A DNA stretch of 54,423 nucleotides. Source: a virus. The notes below the pieces were generated by a model, which was not told the DNA's origin, searched no databases, and saw nothing but the letters and a program-made list of their open reading frames with translations. The first letter of the stretch is position 1, and the number at the start of each line of letters is the position of its first letter. The stretch lies in IMG/VR virus record IMGVR_UViG_3300023174_000213, positions 1 to 54,423 of that record; one strand, 5' to 3'. Of this stretch, positions 18,011 to 29,377 are shown piece after piece. The position numbers were made by a program, and so were the translations under genes.

Positions 18011-21000
18011 ATGGCCACCATAACTGCACCTGTTTATCGATACTTCACCGCCGATCTTCTCACGAATGAAATTCTTGAGGAAATTCCGTTCCGTGGAGTG
18101 TCGTATCAGCGTGCCCTGAACGGTGCTGGATCTTTCTCGGGATCGATTCCAACGTCCGAGCAGACTAACTACCTCAATCTCTACTCCAGCACGACGCCAG
18201 GAAATACCGCTCTTTACATTGTTCGAGACGGAATCTGTGTGTGGGGTGGGATTATCTGGTCCCGGTCGTACGACGTTGTGCAGAAAACGCTGTCTGTCAA
18301 TGGATCCGAGTTTCCTAGCTACCTCTACCACCGTAAGATTTGGAAGACATACAGCCACACCCTTGGGTCGACGCTTACCGTGGCCAGTGGAGTTGGAACC
18401 GTTGATCTCGACCTGGGCTACACTAGCGGTGCTCTCAAGTCTGGCCGCACAGTTGAACTGCAGTTTGCTGACTTCCGATACGACGGAATCTACACAATTG
18501 CATCGAGCCCCGCCCCCACTACTAAACAGTTTACTCTCAGCAGTCTTAATCGAGTAGTGACGCTCTCCTCTGCCTCAGTTGCAGACAATGTTGTGACCAT
18601 TACAACCGTTGACGACCATAAACTCAGGACTGACGATCTCGTTACTATTGATTCTTCCTTGACCAGTATCAACGGAACCGACTTCAAGATTACGGCATCA
18701 GGGGTGGACGCTAAGCAGTTCTCCTATGCCCTAACCTTGGCCAACGCCGATAGCGCAACTATCACGGGTACAGGAACTCGAACTATTCCGGAGGGGACCT
18801 ATGACAAGGTCAACGTCTCGGTGCGTACCGACACATATGACTACATCCGAGATTTGTTGTCAGGCATGGCCAGCGACTTTGTCGGTGTTAACTTCCCTAA
18901 CGTTTACATCGAGCCCGGCCTCAGCTACTCACTCGACATTGTTTCTAAGAAACTGGCTGGTGGATACGCCACCATCACAACGGCTCAGCCGCACGGTCTG
19001 GTTTTGGAGCAGGCTGTTCAGATTAAAAATGTCGACGACAATTTTGATGGCGAGTACCGCGTCTACTCCGTCCCCAGCCCCACTACCTTTACGTTTGAAA
19101 AGACTGGAACACTCTCCCCAACTGCAGTAGCAAAGGCAAAAGCAACCGTTACAAAGATGGTGGCTGTTGATGGCCTCACTACAATCACAACAGCTTCAGC
19201 CCATGGGTTTAGTATCGGACAGACCGTAGAAGTCAACACTCAGATTGGCTCACTCGGGTACGGGGGCTACTTCAACGGATTGCAGAAGATTACCGACACA
19301 ACTGCAACTACCTTCACATATCAAGAAGCGTCTAAGGCCAGTGTTCCGGAGACTACGTTTAATAATGCAACTGCTACTGTTGGTGCAAGCTCGGCTGGTG
19401 TTGTGCAGGCAAAACTTACCTCCAATGTTGCCACCATTACGACGGATAAAGCTCACGGATTTACTGCTGGTCAGTCAGTCGTAGTGGCTAATACGTCCCC
19501 TCTGATTCAAATTGCTTCTCGAGCACTTCGCGTTGCATCTGGCGCTGGGACTGCCACAGTACAGACTAGCGCAAGTCACAATCTGAACAACAGTGATGTG
19601 GTTGACATCACGGGACTACAAGACGCGTCCTTTATCTACTCGGTCTACGTCAAAGACAACATTGCCACACTCAAGACTTCTAAATCAGTCAACTTCAAAA
19701 ATGGTGACACAATAACTGTTTCTGGGATTAGCACGCCGACAACAATCACTCACAAGTCTCGGACTAGCAATAGCGTCACTCTCACTCTGAGCACAGATTC
19801 TACATACAAGCACCCCTATTCAATTGGGGACGAAGCAGTCATTCAGAATATCTATGACTATGTCACCGTACAGAAACAAAGAATTGGTAGTGCGGTAGCA
19901 ACCCTAACTGTTCCGACAGGTCATGGGATTATAGTTGGTACAAAGATTAAAGTTGAAAAGTGTACAGACTCTGAGACACTCATTAGCAAGCGAGCCTCTC
20001 GCGGTTATGCCACTGTTACAACAGGTGGGCCGCATAACTTTAGCTCTGGTGACACTGTTACAATTTCTGGGGCGGGGGCTGGCTTCAATGGAGAGCACCG
20101 CGTTACCGAGCCCATCACTAGCAACAGTTTTAGCTATGAAGTAGTGCTGAGTGAAGATGCCGAGAAAAAGGCCGCAAATAAAACCGTTGTTGCTGAAAAG
20201 TCAATTACTGGGACTGTCACTACCAATGAGGCTGTATTTAACGGAGACTTTGAGGTGTCTGCAGTTTCAGCCACTACGGTTTCGTACCAGATCAACAATG
20301 CTTATGACTCCCCCTTGGTTACGTCAGCGGGTACCGCTCAAATCGTGTTCTTGAGTCCGATGAATGGAACCTATACCCTTACTGGTGTATCTACTACTCA
20401 GATTACCTATACGCAAAACGGAGCCAATGTTGCCAATGCTGCCATCGAGCGTCCTAATAAGAATGTTGAGACACCGTACCCTACGGTCACTCCTAAGACT
20501 AATATTTTAAATGGCGATCGAGTTATCACAAAAGTCGATGGCAATACTCTCACGTTTTCTATATCACCGCCTCGGAACTTTAAGGCCGACCCAGTGCTGG
20601 CTGGTATCGTCACTAAAAACAGCGTATTCAATGGAACTGATAAGACAATTAGCAACGCTACAAATAATGTCTTTGACTACTCTGCCGGGGCGCAGACCGT
20701 ACCAATTACAGAGGATGTAGTCAGCTCCGTTGCCTACGCTAAAGCCAAGAGCATCTATAACGGAACAAAGACTATTCTGTCTAGTCCGGCCCCAACGGCA
20801 AAGACGTTTTCATACTCTGTCACGCATGATAACCGATCTCCTGAACTTATCATTAGTCAAGGCTCAGCTACTGTCCGACCTGTTGCCATCGCCAGTACGT
20901 TTGGTCCTTTCCCCGGTAGTGCTGACATCGGACTGCTGTTTTCAACTCGTGAAGCATCCGGTATCAACACCGATCCTCCTATTCACCGTGGCTTCGAGCT

Positions 21001-21715
21001 TACGACTGTGGGGGAGGCGCTGGAGAAGTACGCATCGTCCGTAGACGGATTTGACTATCGAATTGACTGTGCGTACGACGAGGCAACCTCGACCTTTACC
21101 AAAACTTTTGTTATGCTCCCCCTTGAGTACCCCAACCCACCAGCTGCGGGCGTAGTTTCCCCCGTAAGTCGATACGGGGCTGATGGAGTTATCTTTGAGT
21201 ACCCCGGCAATATTGGAAAGTTCTCCGTCAACGAAAGTGCTGAGAACGCGGCCACTCGAATGTTTGTTGTTGGAAATGAGAACGCAGGGGACGACTACGG
21301 ATCAAACATCGGCGTTGCTACCCTAACTGACTTCCTTGATGGATCGCGCGGACGCAAGTGGCCGCTCTTGGACTTTGATGAGAAGGCCGACGACGCTAAT
21401 AACAAGACCGTATTATACGGATACGCCAGGCGCTATGCCCTTGAGGCTGCACCCCCGATGGCAGACTTTGCTATCAGTGTGAATGGGGCGCTAGAGCCTA
21501 TCGTGGGCTCATATGCTCCTGGTGACTGGTGTAGTATTGTAGTACGAGACCCGTTTATTCAAGCTCGACTGAGCACTGACCTCGAGCCTCGGGACACCGT
21601 GCTGGTTCGTAAAATTGAGTCATACACCGTTACCGTTCCTGACGGTGTGACATTCCCTGAAGAAGTTACGCTGACAGTTATTCCTGAGTGGGAGGTGGAC
21701 GGCTTTGGCGACTAG
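18011..21715 (+). CDS. Tail hub (Gp37-like) minor tail protein with giant repeat insertion
   Basis: 1234 residues. Residues 1-115 ([51 protein letters not shown]) match the start of the ReqiPepy6 Gp37-like hub proteins of actinophages. The matching C-terminal half begins near residue 955 ([33 protein letters not shown]) and runs to the end. Between them lie about 830 residues of tandem beta modules with TTxxxHGxxxGxxV cores and NGxxxVxxxxxTTFxY ends. Hub proteins sit at the tail tip and bind the fibres or the cell surface. A -10-like TAAAAT occurs at 17979-17984 upstream; the ribosome site is weak. Confidence 0.75.
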   Translation: MATITAPVYRYFTADLLTNEILEEIPFRGVSYQRALNGAGSFSGSIPTSEQTNYLNLYSSTTPGNTALYIVRDGICVWGGIIWSRSYDVVQKTLSVNGSEFPSYLYHRKIWKTYSHTLGSTLTVASGVGTVDLDLGYTSGALKSGRTVELQFADFRYDGIYTIASSPAPTTKQFTLSSLNRVVTLSSASVADNVVTITTVDDHKLRTDDLVTIDSSLTSINGTDFKITASGVDAKQFSYALTLANADSATITGTGTRTIPEGTYDKVNVSVRTDTYDYIRDLLSGMASDFVGVNFPNVYIEPGLSYSLDIVSKKLAGGYATITTAQPHGLVLEQAVQIKNVDDNFDGEYRVYSVPSPTTFTFEKTGTLSPTAVAKAKATVTKMVAVDGLTTITTASAHGFSIGQTVEVNTQIGSLGYGGYFNGLQKITDTTATTFTYQEASKASVPETTFNNATATVGASSAGVVQAKLTSNVATITTDKAHGFTAGQSVVVANTSPLIQIASRALRVASGAGTATVQTSASHNLNNSDVVDITGLQDASFIYSVYVKDNIATLKTSKSVNFKNGDTITVSGISTPTTITHKSRTSNSVTLTLSTDSTYKHPYSIGDEAVIQNIYDYVTVQKQRIGSAVATLTVPTGHGIIVGTKIKVEKCTDSETLISKRASRGYATVTTGGPHNFSSGDTVTISGAGAGFNGEHRVTEPITSNSFSYEVVLSEDAEKKAANKTVVAEKSITGTVTTNEAVFNGDFEVSAVSATTVSYQINNAYDSPLVTSAGTAQIVFLSPMNGTYTLTGVSTTQITYTQNGANVANAAIERPNKNVETPYPTVTPKTNILNGDRVITKVDGNTLTFSISPPRNFKADPVLAGIVTKNSVFNGTDKTISNATNNVFDYSAGAQTVPITEDVVSSVAYAKAKSIYNGTKTILSSPAPTAKTFSYSVTHDNRSPELIISQGSATVRPVAIASTFGPFPGSADIGLLFSTREASGINTDPPIHRGFELTTVGEALEKYASSVDGFDYRIDCAYDEATSTFTKTFVMLPLEYPNPPAAGVVSPVSRYGADGVIFEYPGNIGKFSVNESAENAATRMFVVGNENAGDDYGSNIGVATLTDFLDGSRGRKWPLLDFDEKADDANNKTVLYGYARRYALEAAPPMADFAISVNGALEPIVGSYAPGDWCSIVVRDPFIQARLSTDLEPRDTVLVRKIESYTVTVPDGVTFPEEVTLTVIPEWEVDGFGD

Positions 21716-24053
21716 ACGCGTACGAAGTAACCGCAATGTTGGAAACAAGCTCAATGACCTTGAGTCGAGGGTTATCTCTACTGAGAAGAAGACAATCCAA
21801 GAAAACTCTGTTGGATCGACCCAGATTGCTAGTTCAGGTGTTGCTACCGACAACGTCCAAGATCGAGCCGTTACTAGCAACAAAATCGAGCTGGGTGCCA
21901 TCAGCACTGAGCACTTGTCACAAATTACGTCGCTCTCGTCGGGTGGAGATTTTTCTTTAAATGTCGGTGCAGAGGGCCATTTCGTACTCAATGGTGTTCG
22001 ATACGAGACCCCCTACGACTCACTAGGAAGTACCTCTGGTCTTTATACCTTAGCGTTTGACCCAGCTACTAACCAAATTTTAGTCTATCCACAAGAGCCT
22101 GGTTCGGGTGGGGTAATCACCCCCAGCGCAATGAATTTTGTGCAGACCTACACGGGAACTACCGTATCTGTTGCTTCAAGTGCTACTGTCCCCTTCACTG
22201 TTATTAGCGTCACCATTACAACTACTGCCGCCAACAGCCCTGTTCAAATCATTGCTTCAGGAGATGCGACAAACGCATCAAGTGCTAGTTGGCTTCGAAT
22301 GCAGCTCTATCGCGGGACAACTGCACTAGGCCCAAATGTTCAAACAGAACATTCTGCCACATCTGAGAACAACCCGTTTGCCCTGAACTACATCGATACC
22401 CCAGCGACAGCAGGGACATACACGTATCACTTGAAGGTAAACACCATATCTGGTGGAAACTTTACCATCGGCGAAGTCACTGGCCCAATTATGACGGCGC
22501 TCGAGTTGCGAGGATCCGTTGGCCCTACAGGTCCAACAGGAGTAACAGGCCCTACGGGCGCGATTGGTGCAACCGGAATTACGGGTTCAACAGGGTCAGT
22601 AGGCGCAACCGGAGTTGCTGGTAATACGGGAGTAACAGGATCAACAGGTGCAACGGGACCGACTGGAGCCACGGGAGCGGCCTCTACGGTCTCTGGTCCA
22701 ACAGGAGCAACGGGAGCAACGGGTGCAACAGGTGCAGGAGTAACCGGACCTACAGGTGCGGCCTCTACGGTCTCTGGACCTACTGGCGCGGTTGGGCCAA
22801 CGGGTGCAACAGGTGCAACTGGTAATACAGGAGCTAACTCAACTGTTTCCGGTCCAACAGGATCTACTGGTCCTGCAGGAATTGTCTACTCTGCCACTGC
22901 GCCCGTCAGTACCGATGTGTTGTGGGGAGACACCACGGTCAATGGCACTCAGATGGCGTTCAATGATCTCAATGATGTAGTCGTCTCGTCTCCTGCTACA
23001 GGGCAAACAGTTCGCTACTCGGGAACAACGTGGGAAAACTCACTTTTATCGAGTGATGATCTTTCTGATGTGGCTATCACATCCGCGGCCACTGGGCAGA
23101 CACTTCTTCACAACGGCACAAACTTTGTCAACGTAACTCTGCCATCCCCTAACTACATCATCAATGGTGCTTTTGATATTTGGCAACGAGGAACCTCATC
23201 AAGTTCTGCAGGGTATAAAACGGCTGACCGTTGGTACGCGAATGCTGGTGCTTTGACCACGTTCTCACAAGAAACAACAGTTGTACCTACGACCTCAACC
23301 TACGCATTTAAGATGCTTACTGGTGCAACGACAACTCCATATGTTGAGCAATACATTGGAACATCGAATGCCCGAATGCTTGCTGGAAAAACTGTCACGT
23401 TATCTGCCTATCTTGCTTCCTCGGCCTCTGTCGTTACTCAGCTTCAGTTGTACTATTCAACATCCGTAGACGCGGGTTCTGCCGGTACCTGGGTCAGTTG
23501 CACATTAGTTTCTGGTGGTTCAGTAACGTCAACCTCAACAACATATGTTCTCGGCAAAGCGGTTTATAGTATTCCCTCTACTGCTAAAAGCCTCAAAGCG
23601 TCAATAGTTACGCAGCCCACTATTGCTTCAGGAGTGAGCATCTATGTTGCTACTGTTCAACTTGAAGAAGGTTCAATTGCTACCCCATTTCGTCGCCACT
23701 CTACGGGCATTCAGGGGGAACTTGCTGCGTGTCAGCGGTACTATCAAAGAATTGTAGCGAAGCAGGCATACTCTCTATTTGCTTCTGGAGTTTACAACAC
23801 AACAACTGCCTGCTATATGCCAATCTTTCTGCCAGTAGAATTAAGAACTACTCCAGCAGTGAGTTATTCGGGCGCTTTCCGCACCCTGACTAATGGCTCG
23901 GAAACAGTCAGCAACATTGCTATTTATACTTACTCTTCAACTAACCCTGTGAGCCTGGCTATTACAACTAGTTCTAGTACTGATGGTAACGCTGCGGTAC
24001 TTACTGCAAATAATGATGTGGCGGCGTACTTAGAATTTGATGCGGAACTATAG
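21705..24053 (+). CDS. Collagen-like tail fibre / receptor-binding protein
   Basis: 782 residues. The start is TTG at 21705, inside the end of the hub gene, with GGAGGT at 21691-21696. The N-terminus is basic and coiled-coil ([20 protein letters not shown]) and is followed by a typical linker ([17 protein letters not shown]). Residues about 265-390 are collagen-like Gly-X-Y repeats rich in GPT and GAT triplets. Next comes a repeat [20 protein letters not shown] / [20 protein letters not shown], and then a C-terminal carbohydrate-binding-like head domain ([20 protein letters not shown]) of ~270 residues. The collagen part gives a stiff trimeric stalk and the head probably recognises host glycans. 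Confidence 0.75.
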   Translation: MATRRVRSNRNVGNKLNDLESRVISTEKKTIQENSVGSTQIASSGVATDNVQDRAVTSNKIELGAISTEHLSQITSLSSGGDFSLNVGAEGHFVLNGVRYETPYDSLGSTSGLYTLAFDPATNQILVYPQEPGSGGVITPSAMNFVQTYTGTTVSVASSATVPFTVISVTITTTAANSPVQIIASGDATNASSASWLRMQLYRGTTALGPNVQTEHSATSENNPFALNYIDTPATAGTYTYHLKVNTISGGNFTIGEVTGPIMTALELRGSVGPTGPTGVTGPTGAIGATGITGSTGSVGATGVAGNTGVTGSTGATGPTGATGAASTVSGPTGATGATGATGAGVTGPTGAASTVSGPTGAVGPTGATGATGNTGANSTVSGPTGSTGPAGIVYSATAPVSTDVLWGDTTVNGTQMAFNDLNDVVVSSPATGQTVRYSGTTWENSLLSSDDLSDVAITSAATGQTLLHNGTNFVNVTLPSPNYIINGAFDIWQRGTSSSSAGYKTADRWYANAGALTTFSQETTVVPTTSTYAFKMLTGATTTPYVEQYIGTSNARMLAGKTVTLSAYLASSASVVTQLQLYYSTSVDAGSAGTWVSCTLVSGGSVTSTSTTYVLGKAVYSIPSTAKSLKASIVTQPTIASGVSIYVATVQLEEGSIATPFRRHSTGIQGELAACQRYYQRIVAKQAYSLFASGVYNTTTACYMPIFLPVELRTTPAVSYSGAFRTLTNGSETVSNIAIYTYSSTNPVSLAITTSSSTDGNAAVLTANNDVAAYLEFDAEL

Positions 24054-24058
24054 GAGAA

Positions 24059-24202
24059 ATGATGTATGAAGAAATAATTGATGAAGAAACTGGCGGTATG
24101 ACTATCCGCCATACAGACGATTCTGGCAAGGTCTGGTCTATCCCAGCCAATCCAGATAATCGAATGTACCAAGAGTATCTTGCGTGGAAAGAACTTCAGT
24201 AG
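24059..24202 (+). CDS. Small tail-fibre-associated protein
   Basis: 47 residues (46 if the adjacent ATG at 24062 is used), with GGAG just upstream. The C-terminal motif IPANPDNRMYQEYLAWKE matches a recurrent short phage protein, with the pattern Pro...Asn-x-x-Tyr-Gln-x-Tyr-Leu-x-Trp, found beside or at the end of tail fibre genes. It lies between two collagen-like fibre genes. It may assist fibre assembly or be a small structural add-on. Confidence 0.65.
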   Translation: MMYEEIIDEETGGMTIRHTDDSGKVWSIPANPDNRMYQEYLAWKELQ

Positions 24203-24212
24203 GAGATAAATA

Positions 24213-26354
24213 ATGACTCAAGTAAAAGCCTACAATAGCTCCACAAGTGCGTGGGAGCCAGTTGTTGCTGGGGCGATTGGCCCCACGGGTCCTACCGGAC
24301 CAACAGGATCAACTGGCCAAACTGGTGCAAACTCAACCGTTGCCGGGCCAACTGGTGCTGTTGGTCAGACTGGAGCAACTGGTGCTGTCGGCGCAACTGG
24401 TGCGGTTGGGAACACAGGAGCACAAGGACTGACTGGTAATACTGGTCTGACTGGTAATACTGGTCTGACTGGTAATACTGGTCTGACTGGGCCTACAGGT
24501 ATCACGTGGCAAAGTACATGGAGCGGGGCTACCACCTATGCTCTTCGAGATGTTGTCTACTACAACGGTTCTTCGTATATTGCTATCTTGGCAGGTACAA
24601 ACCAACAGCCTGACACGGCAACAACGTATTGGTCTTTAGTAGCACTTAAGGGCTCAACTGGCTCAACTGGCTCAACTGGATCAACTGGTGCACAGGGCAA
24701 TACTGGATCAGTAGGCGCAACTGGTGCTGTAGGTAATACGGGTGCTGTAGGCGCTACTGGTAATACTGGCCTCACTGGGAATACTGGGAATACTGGTCTG
24801 ACTGGTAATACTGGTCCGACTGGTATTGCATGGCAGGGTGCATGGAGCGGTGCAACAGCTTACGTGTTGCGCGACGTTGTTTCGTACAATGGTTCGTCGT
24901 ACATTGCGATTCTTGCTGGGACAAATCAGCAACCTGATACGGCAACAACTTATTGGTCTTTAGTTGCACTTAAAGGATCTACAGGTGCAACGGGTGCAGA
25001 TAGCACAGTTGCAGGTCCAACGGGTGCAGTCGGACCGACAGGTGCTGTAGGCGCAACTGGTAACACGGGTGCTGCTAGTACGGTGGCTGGCCCAACGGGA
25101 GCAACGGGAGCAACGGGTGCAACAGGAGCCGGAGTAACAGGCGCAACTGGTAACACGGGTGCTGCTAGTACGGGAGCAACGGGAGCAACGGGAGCAACGG
25201 GAGCAACGGGAGCAACGGGAGCAACGGGTGCAACAGGCGCGACGGGTAACACTGGAACGCAGGGAATCCTCACACAGTCAACTGCCCCCAACGACACCTC
25301 AGTTCTCTGGCTCGACACTGTGTCGACAGCTAGCACACTAAATCTTGGGGATCTCGGTAATACTACTCTTACCTCAGTAAGTAACAATGATCTTCTTAGG
25401 TATAACAGTGGAACATCCAAGTGGGTCAACTCAAAAACAATTGATACTCTAACAGCAACAGGCCTTATCACTGCTAGTGGCGGAGTCTCGTCAACATCTC
25501 TTTCGGCGTCCACAACGCTAGCCGTTACTGGTGCTACTACTCTGACCGGACTACTCACTGCAAACGGTGGCATTGGTACAACGGCAATAACTGCGTCTAC
25601 AACACTTGGTGTTACTGGACTTACAACTGCTACAGGCGGTGTAACTACGGGAGCTGCAAGCACTATCAGTTTAGGTGCAGGAACAAACACTGTTCCGCCT
25701 CTCGACTTTGCTACTGGATCAAACGGAACTAGTGCTACGGGTGCTTCAGCTGGGGCAATCGAGTTTGATGGTGTCGTCTTCTATAAGACTCTAGTAGCAA
25801 CGAGCGGTAGGGCGCTAGCTCAAAGTTCTTACGCGTACTACCAAAATACCGCTAGAACAGTGACTACTCCGGCAGCAACAGCTACAGGTATTTTTGGTGC
25901 AGGGACAACTACAACAGGAGTAGGTCTAACTCTGGGAACAGGGTCGTATGAGTTTGAGATGTTCTTCCAAGAGACACAAACTGAGACCGCAACCTCGCAC
26001 ACGTTACAGCTGCTATTCCCCTGTACAAGCGGGACATACGCCTCGATAAACTATGTTTCAGTGACGTCATCAGTGACATCTGCTACCGCAGCAGCAGCAA
26101 TTACTACCTCTGGAACCGTATCAACTGTTCTTGCAATTACAGGTGCTGCAACAACGGCTGCCTCTGTTACACGTAGCATCTTGGTTCGGGGATTTTTTAG
26201 ACTCTCGGTTGGTGGAACATGGACCCCTCAAATGCAATGGTCCGCAGCTGGTGGTGTCTCTGGTAACTTGACCATTGCTGCTGGCTCATACGTCAAAGTA
26301 ACTCCAGTAAACAGCAACACGGCAACTAACACAGCAATTGGAGCGTGGGCATAG
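24213..26354 (+). CDS. Collagen-like tail fibre with two carbohydrate-binding modules
   Basis: 713 residues, AGGAG upstream. The short N-terminus ([17 protein letters not shown]) is shared with the next gene. Gly-X-Y collagen-like repeats fill about residues 25-345 and are interrupted by two 49-residue modules (24507-24653 and 24831-24977) of the chitin-binding CBM5/12 type: W..W..G..Y...D.V.Y.G..Y......N..P....YW. The C-terminal ~350 residues contain repeated segments ([40 protein letters not shown]) and a final beta domain. It is expected to be a surface-binding fibre. The stop shares a base with the next GTG. Confidence 0.75.
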   Translation: MTQVKAYNSSTSAWEPVVAGAIGPTGPTGPTGSTGQTGANSTVAGPTGAVGQTGATGAVGATGAVGNTGAQGLTGNTGLTGNTGLTGNTGLTGPTGITWQSTWSGATTYALRDVVYYNGSSYIAILAGTNQQPDTATTYWSLVALKGSTGSTGSTGSTGAQGNTGSVGATGAVGNTGAVGATGNTGLTGNTGNTGLTGNTGPTGIAWQGAWSGATAYVLRDVVSYNGSSYIAILAGTNQQPDTATTYWSLVALKGSTGATGADSTVAGPTGAVGPTGAVGATGNTGAASTVAGPTGATGATGATGAGVTGATGNTGAASTGATGATGATGATGATGATGATGATGNTGTQGILTQSTAPNDTSVLWLDTVSTASTLNLGDLGNTTLTSVSNNDLLRYNSGTSKWVNSKTIDTLTATGLITASGGVSSTSLSASTTLAVTGATTLTGLLTANGGIGTTAITASTTLGVTGLTTATGGVTTGAASTISLGAGTNTVPPLDFATGSNGTSATGASAGAIEFDGVVFYKTLVATSGRALAQSSYAYYQNTARTVTTPAATATGIFGAGTTTTGVGLTLGTGSYEFEMFFQETQTETATSHTLQLLFPCTSGTYASINYVSVTSSVTSATAAAAITTSGTVSTVLAITGAATTAASVTRSILVRGFFRLSVGGTWTPQMQWSAAGGVSGNLTIAAGSYVKVTPVNSNTATNTAIGAWA
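24433..24486 (+). repeat. Three perfect 18-bp tandem repeats in the fibre gene
   Basis: Three exact copies of an 18-base unit (starting CTGGTAATACTGG) encode repeated Gly-Asn-Thr-Gly-Leu-Thr. Exact nucleotide identity points to recent slippage or unequal recombination that changes stalk length in steps of six residues. Confidence 0.9.
24507..24977 (+). repeat. Duplicated carbohydrate-binding module (24507-24653 and 24831-24977)
   Basis: Two 147-base segments separated by collagen-like repeats encode 49-residue modules identical at 44 positions. At the DNA level 25 codons differ synonymously and five cause replacements, so the duplication is old or recombined between lineages and the protein is under purifying selection. 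Confidence 0.9.
25172..25225 (+). repeat. Six perfect 9-bp tandem repeats in the fibre gene
   Basis: The unit GGGAGCAAC occurs six times without change, encoding Gly-Ala-Thr, and continues as degenerate copies. It is a slippage-prone tract that keeps frame when copies are gained or lost. Confidence 0.9.
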
Positions 26355-26749
26355 TGGCAGTCCTTAAAAAATACAACACGAGTACTTCGGCCTGGGAAGC
26401 AGTTGCAGTTGGATCAGTTGGTCCGGCTGGTGCAACCTACAACTCCACTACAACTGATGCAACAACTGCTAGGACACTGGCTCTTACTGACGCTGATTCG
26501 TTAATTTTATTTTCGTCAACGTCGGCAATTACGGTGACTGTTCCGACATATGCATCAGTAGCAATTGGAGTTGGTCAGGGAATTAGCCTTGTCGCATATG
26601 GTGGTGGACAAATAACTGTCGCCTCTGCAGTAGGAGTGACACTTCGTTACACAAATACTTTACGATCGCGCACACAGTACTCTATCCTCACGCTGATAAA
26701 AATAGATACAAATGAGTGGCTGGTAACTGGAGATACGGCGGCCTACTAA
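26354..26749 (+). CDS. Small tail-fibre tip protein
   Basis: 131 residues using GTG at 26354, which overlaps the previous stop by one base; an upstream in-frame GTG at 26345 is possible. The start (MAVLKKYNTSTSAWEAVAVG) repeats the N-terminus of the preceding fibre. The remainder is a beta domain (AITVTVPTYASVAIGVGQGI, YSILTLIKIDTNEWLVTG) closely similar in layout to the end of the separate gene at 46696. It probably forms an alternative or additional fibre tip. It is coupled to the next gene by TAATG. Confidence 0.65.
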   Translation: MAVLKKYNTSTSAWEAVAVGSVGPAGATYNSTTTDATTARTLALTDADSLILFSSTSAITVTVPTYASVAIGVGQGISLVAYGGGQITVASAVGVTLRYTNTLRSRTQYSILTLIKIDTNEWLVTGDTAAY

Positions 26750-28986
26750 TGGTTTACGTAAGTGGGACCACCCACAATAGAGCACCTAATTTACTGGGTA
26801 AGTACACAACAAGCTCTCAATACTTAACTGGTTTGCTTTATGATAGTGAGACAGGAAATACCTATATAGGTCAAAGCGAAAATAACTCATTTCTACAAAG
26901 AGAACCAAGTGGAACACTACAAATTGACACAGCAACCGGAGACCTTGTCGGGATACTTGCCGATCCCGGTGGTTCATGGACATCAGACGGTGCGAATGGG
27001 TATTACATATATAGTAATACTAACTCTGAAGGAGCCCCCTATCTAACTCGAACTGACATAAACAAAAAAACTGTAACTGGTTGGACAAATCCAACACTTG
27101 CCCAATCAGCGGGGTCTACCCCATTTGTTAGCAAAGTTATTCGTGACGGGTCTACTCTATATATCTGCGGAAACTTTACTAGTGTAAATGGATCTGCCCG
27201 AGCGGGCATAGCAGCACTTAATTCAGACACAGGTGCTCTTCTTTCGTGGAATCCGGGAGGAAATGCTACTTATGTATATAACATCGTCTCAAATATCGCC
27301 GGAACAATATTTTATGTTACAGGAAACTTCACTACAATAGGTGGACAAACTAGGTCTCAACTAGCAGCAATCACTGTCTCAACTGCGCTTGCTACAGCAT
27401 GGAACCCGGCACCAAACGCATTCGTGGGGGCGGTTAATATTGATGAAACTAACAACGTAGCCTATATTGGCGGATCATTTACAACAGTTGGTGGAAGTAA
27501 CAGAACAAATTTAGCGCAAGTATCGCTAGCTAGTACAGGTGCAGTTCAGGCATGGAACCCCTCTCCTTCTCCAAGTGGCTCGGTGGGAACCATTATTACA
27601 ACTGGTACGACCACAAAAACTGTATATTTTTCCGGAAGTTTTACTTCAGTCGGCGGGAACTCCCGATCAAAGATTGCATCCTGGACCGCTCCGTCTGGGG
27701 GTGGCGTAGGTGCTGTCACTACTTTGTCACTGGCAACAGTCAGTAACGCCCCAAGAAGTATGGAAATTAGTGGATCAACTCTGTATGTCGGGACTGACTC
27801 TGGTGCCACTGTAGGATCGACAACTGTTGGTGCAGTATATTCCGTAGATGTGACAACAAATGCAATAGTTAATGCATACCCAAACCTAGTAGGTGCTTCC
27901 AATCAAATAAACGTTACTGGTTCAGTCCTCTCAAGTTACCTTATAAAATCAACTATGGGAACTATAGCTGACACCTCACTTTTTTGCATTGACTCTGGCG
28001 GAAAACTGACTAGTTTTAGGTGCGCTGCTCCTAGCGTCTATGCAATGGTCAAAAAAGGAAACACACTTTATATTGGAGGTTCATTTACGACAGTAAATGG
28101 AACTTCCAGGATTGGACTTGCGGCAGTAGACGCGACAACTGGTGCACTATTAAGTTCAAGTATGGAGTTGGGATCCTCATCTGGTACTCCATATATCTAT
28201 GCTCTTACCCTCTATGGAGACACGCTGCTAGTTGGCGGTCAGTTTACAGCAATCAATAACACCAATTGTAATGGATTTGCCAGGGTAGATACAACTACAA
28301 ATACTGGGACCGGCAATACGTATGCATCTGAAACAAGCTTTGGAACTGATTCAATAATAAACTCAATTGTAGTTAATGGCTCAATTGGATATATTAGCGG
28401 CTACTTTGACACCTACACCGGCCCGTCATTAGTTAATCAGACTAGGTACGGAGCAGCAGCCATAAATTTAACAACATATGAGCCAACATCCTGGGACCCA
28501 GCAGTATTTGATTCAAATAGTGGTCAAGCAGCCACTAACGTAAAAATGTCTTTAAATGAAGCCGGTACAAAAATGTATATATGGGGGCAATTTGATACTG
28601 CAAAATTCAATACTGTATCTCCCGTCAGCGTGCCGGGAAAAATCATCAGAGTTGATCTAACTACCGGACAAACTATTGACTCAGTATCATCGTCTTTTAC
28701 TGGCGGGGAAAACTATAAGGGTATGCTCGAGAAAAATGGAATAGCGTATGTAGCCGCTAGCGACGGTAGCGCCCCCGGTAACGGTTTTTATGGGAGAGAC
28801 GCAACAACAGGAACACTAGTAACGTCGACAACAACTTTTCTAGAAGTAGCTGCTACCCCTGCAGACTACAACCCCCTGCACAGCGTGCCAAACGGTATAC
28901 TTGTTGCGTACCCTAAAATTTTTTATCAAGCAACACCAAACATAATTAGAGTCTTTGATACTAATACAATGTCAGAGAGGTATTAA
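26749..28986 (+). CDS. Beta-propeller repeat tail protein
   Basis: 745 residues with ATG at 26749 overlapping the previous stop; the frame is open further upstream to 26716, but that would overlap the coupled gene. Repeated segments show the pattern FTxVxGxxRxxxAxxxxxTG...WNP, as in FTSVNGSARAGIAALNSDTG and FTTVGGSNRTNLAQVSLAST. This is the Delta-60 type beta-propeller repeat known from bacterial surface proteins. At least six blades are visible. AT-richer codons than neighbouring tail genes suggest later acquisition. It is likely a tail-tip adhesin. Confidence 0.7.
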   Translation: MVYVSGTTHNRAPNLLGKYTTSSQYLTGLLYDSETGNTYIGQSENNSFLQREPSGTLQIDTATGDLVGILADPGGSWTSDGANGYYIYSNTNSEGAPYLTRTDINKKTVTGWTNPTLAQSAGSTPFVSKVIRDGSTLYICGNFTSVNGSARAGIAALNSDTGALLSWNPGGNATYVYNIVSNIAGTIFYVTGNFTTIGGQTRSQLAAITVSTALATAWNPAPNAFVGAVNIDETNNVAYIGGSFTTVGGSNRTNLAQVSLASTGAVQAWNPSPSPSGSVGTIITTGTTTKTVYFSGSFTSVGGNSRSKIASWTAPSGGGVGAVTTLSLATVSNAPRSMEISGSTLYVGTDSGATVGSTTVGAVYSVDVTTNAIVNAYPNLVGASNQINVTGSVLSSYLIKSTMGTIADTSLFCIDSGGKLTSFRCAAPSVYAMVKKGNTLYIGGSFTTVNGTSRIGLAAVDATTGALLSSSMELGSSSGTPYIYALTLYGDTLLVGGQFTAINNTNCNGFARVDTTTNTGTGNTYASETSFGTDSIINSIVVNGSIGYISGYFDTYTGPSLVNQTRYGAAAINLTTYEPTSWDPAVFDSNSGQAATNVKMSLNEAGTKMYIWGQFDTAKFNTVSPVSVPGKIIRVDLTTGQTIDSVSSSFTGGENYKGMLEKNGIAYVAASDGSAPGNGFYGRDATTGTLVTSTTTFLEVAATPADYNPLHSVPNGILVAYPKIFYQATPNIIRVFDTNTMSERY

Positions 28987-28992
28987 GGAAAA

Positions 28993-29328
28993 ATGAACGT
29001 AGAACTGTACGGTGGAAGCGGAGACTTCTACCAATACACACAAGAACAAATAGACAGCTACCGGAACGGAATTTTTGGACCATTTCCGGTGGTTGTGCGT
29101 GACGGCGAGATTATTGCCATTCAGCCGTGGGACCCAGAAAACAATAACGAACCGTGGCCGACAGATCAGGATGCACTTGCTTGGGGTTCCGCGTACATCG
29201 CAGCAGCTTTGCAGGCAGCTACAGACGCCCAGAACAGAGAGGCTAGTCGAGCCAGTGCGGTGGATAAACTTATTCGCCTAGGTCTTACCCGCGAAGAAAT
29301 ATCTGCACTCACGGGATCAATTTACTAG
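28993..29328 (+). CDS. Tail-fibre-associated protein, last gene of the virion cluster
   Basis: 111 residues with AAGGA upstream. Residues 1-60 (LYGGSGDFYQYTQEQIDSYR) are beta/alpha of unknown fold; the C-terminus is helical and ends in KLIRLGLTREEISALTGS, a motif shared by short phage proteins next to fibre genes. It closes the virion cluster, and a new promoter follows for the replication genes. Function is not established. Confidence 0.55.
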   Translation: MNVELYGGSGDFYQYTQEQIDSYRNGIFGPFPVVVRDGEIIAIQPWDPENNNEPWPTDQDALAWGSAYIAAALQAATDAQNREASRASAVDKLIRLGLTREEISALTGSIY

Positions 29329-29377
29329 ATCCTATTGCCTAGGTAGACCTAACACTCACACTGTTGTTCCATAAAAA

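Noticed and set aside
24433-25225. Regular repeats considered as a CRISPR array
   Set aside because: Units are 9 or 18 bases, in frame, and encode collagen-like triplets; no spacer structure or cas genes.
24950-25690. Minus-strand Val/Ala/Pro-rich open frame across the collagen repeats
   Set aside because: It is the reverse reading of Gly-Ala-Thr repeats and has no independent start signals.
26716-26748. Upstream start for the beta-propeller gene
   Set aside because: It would overlap the coupled fibre tip gene by 34 bases; the TAATG coupling at 26749 is a better start.
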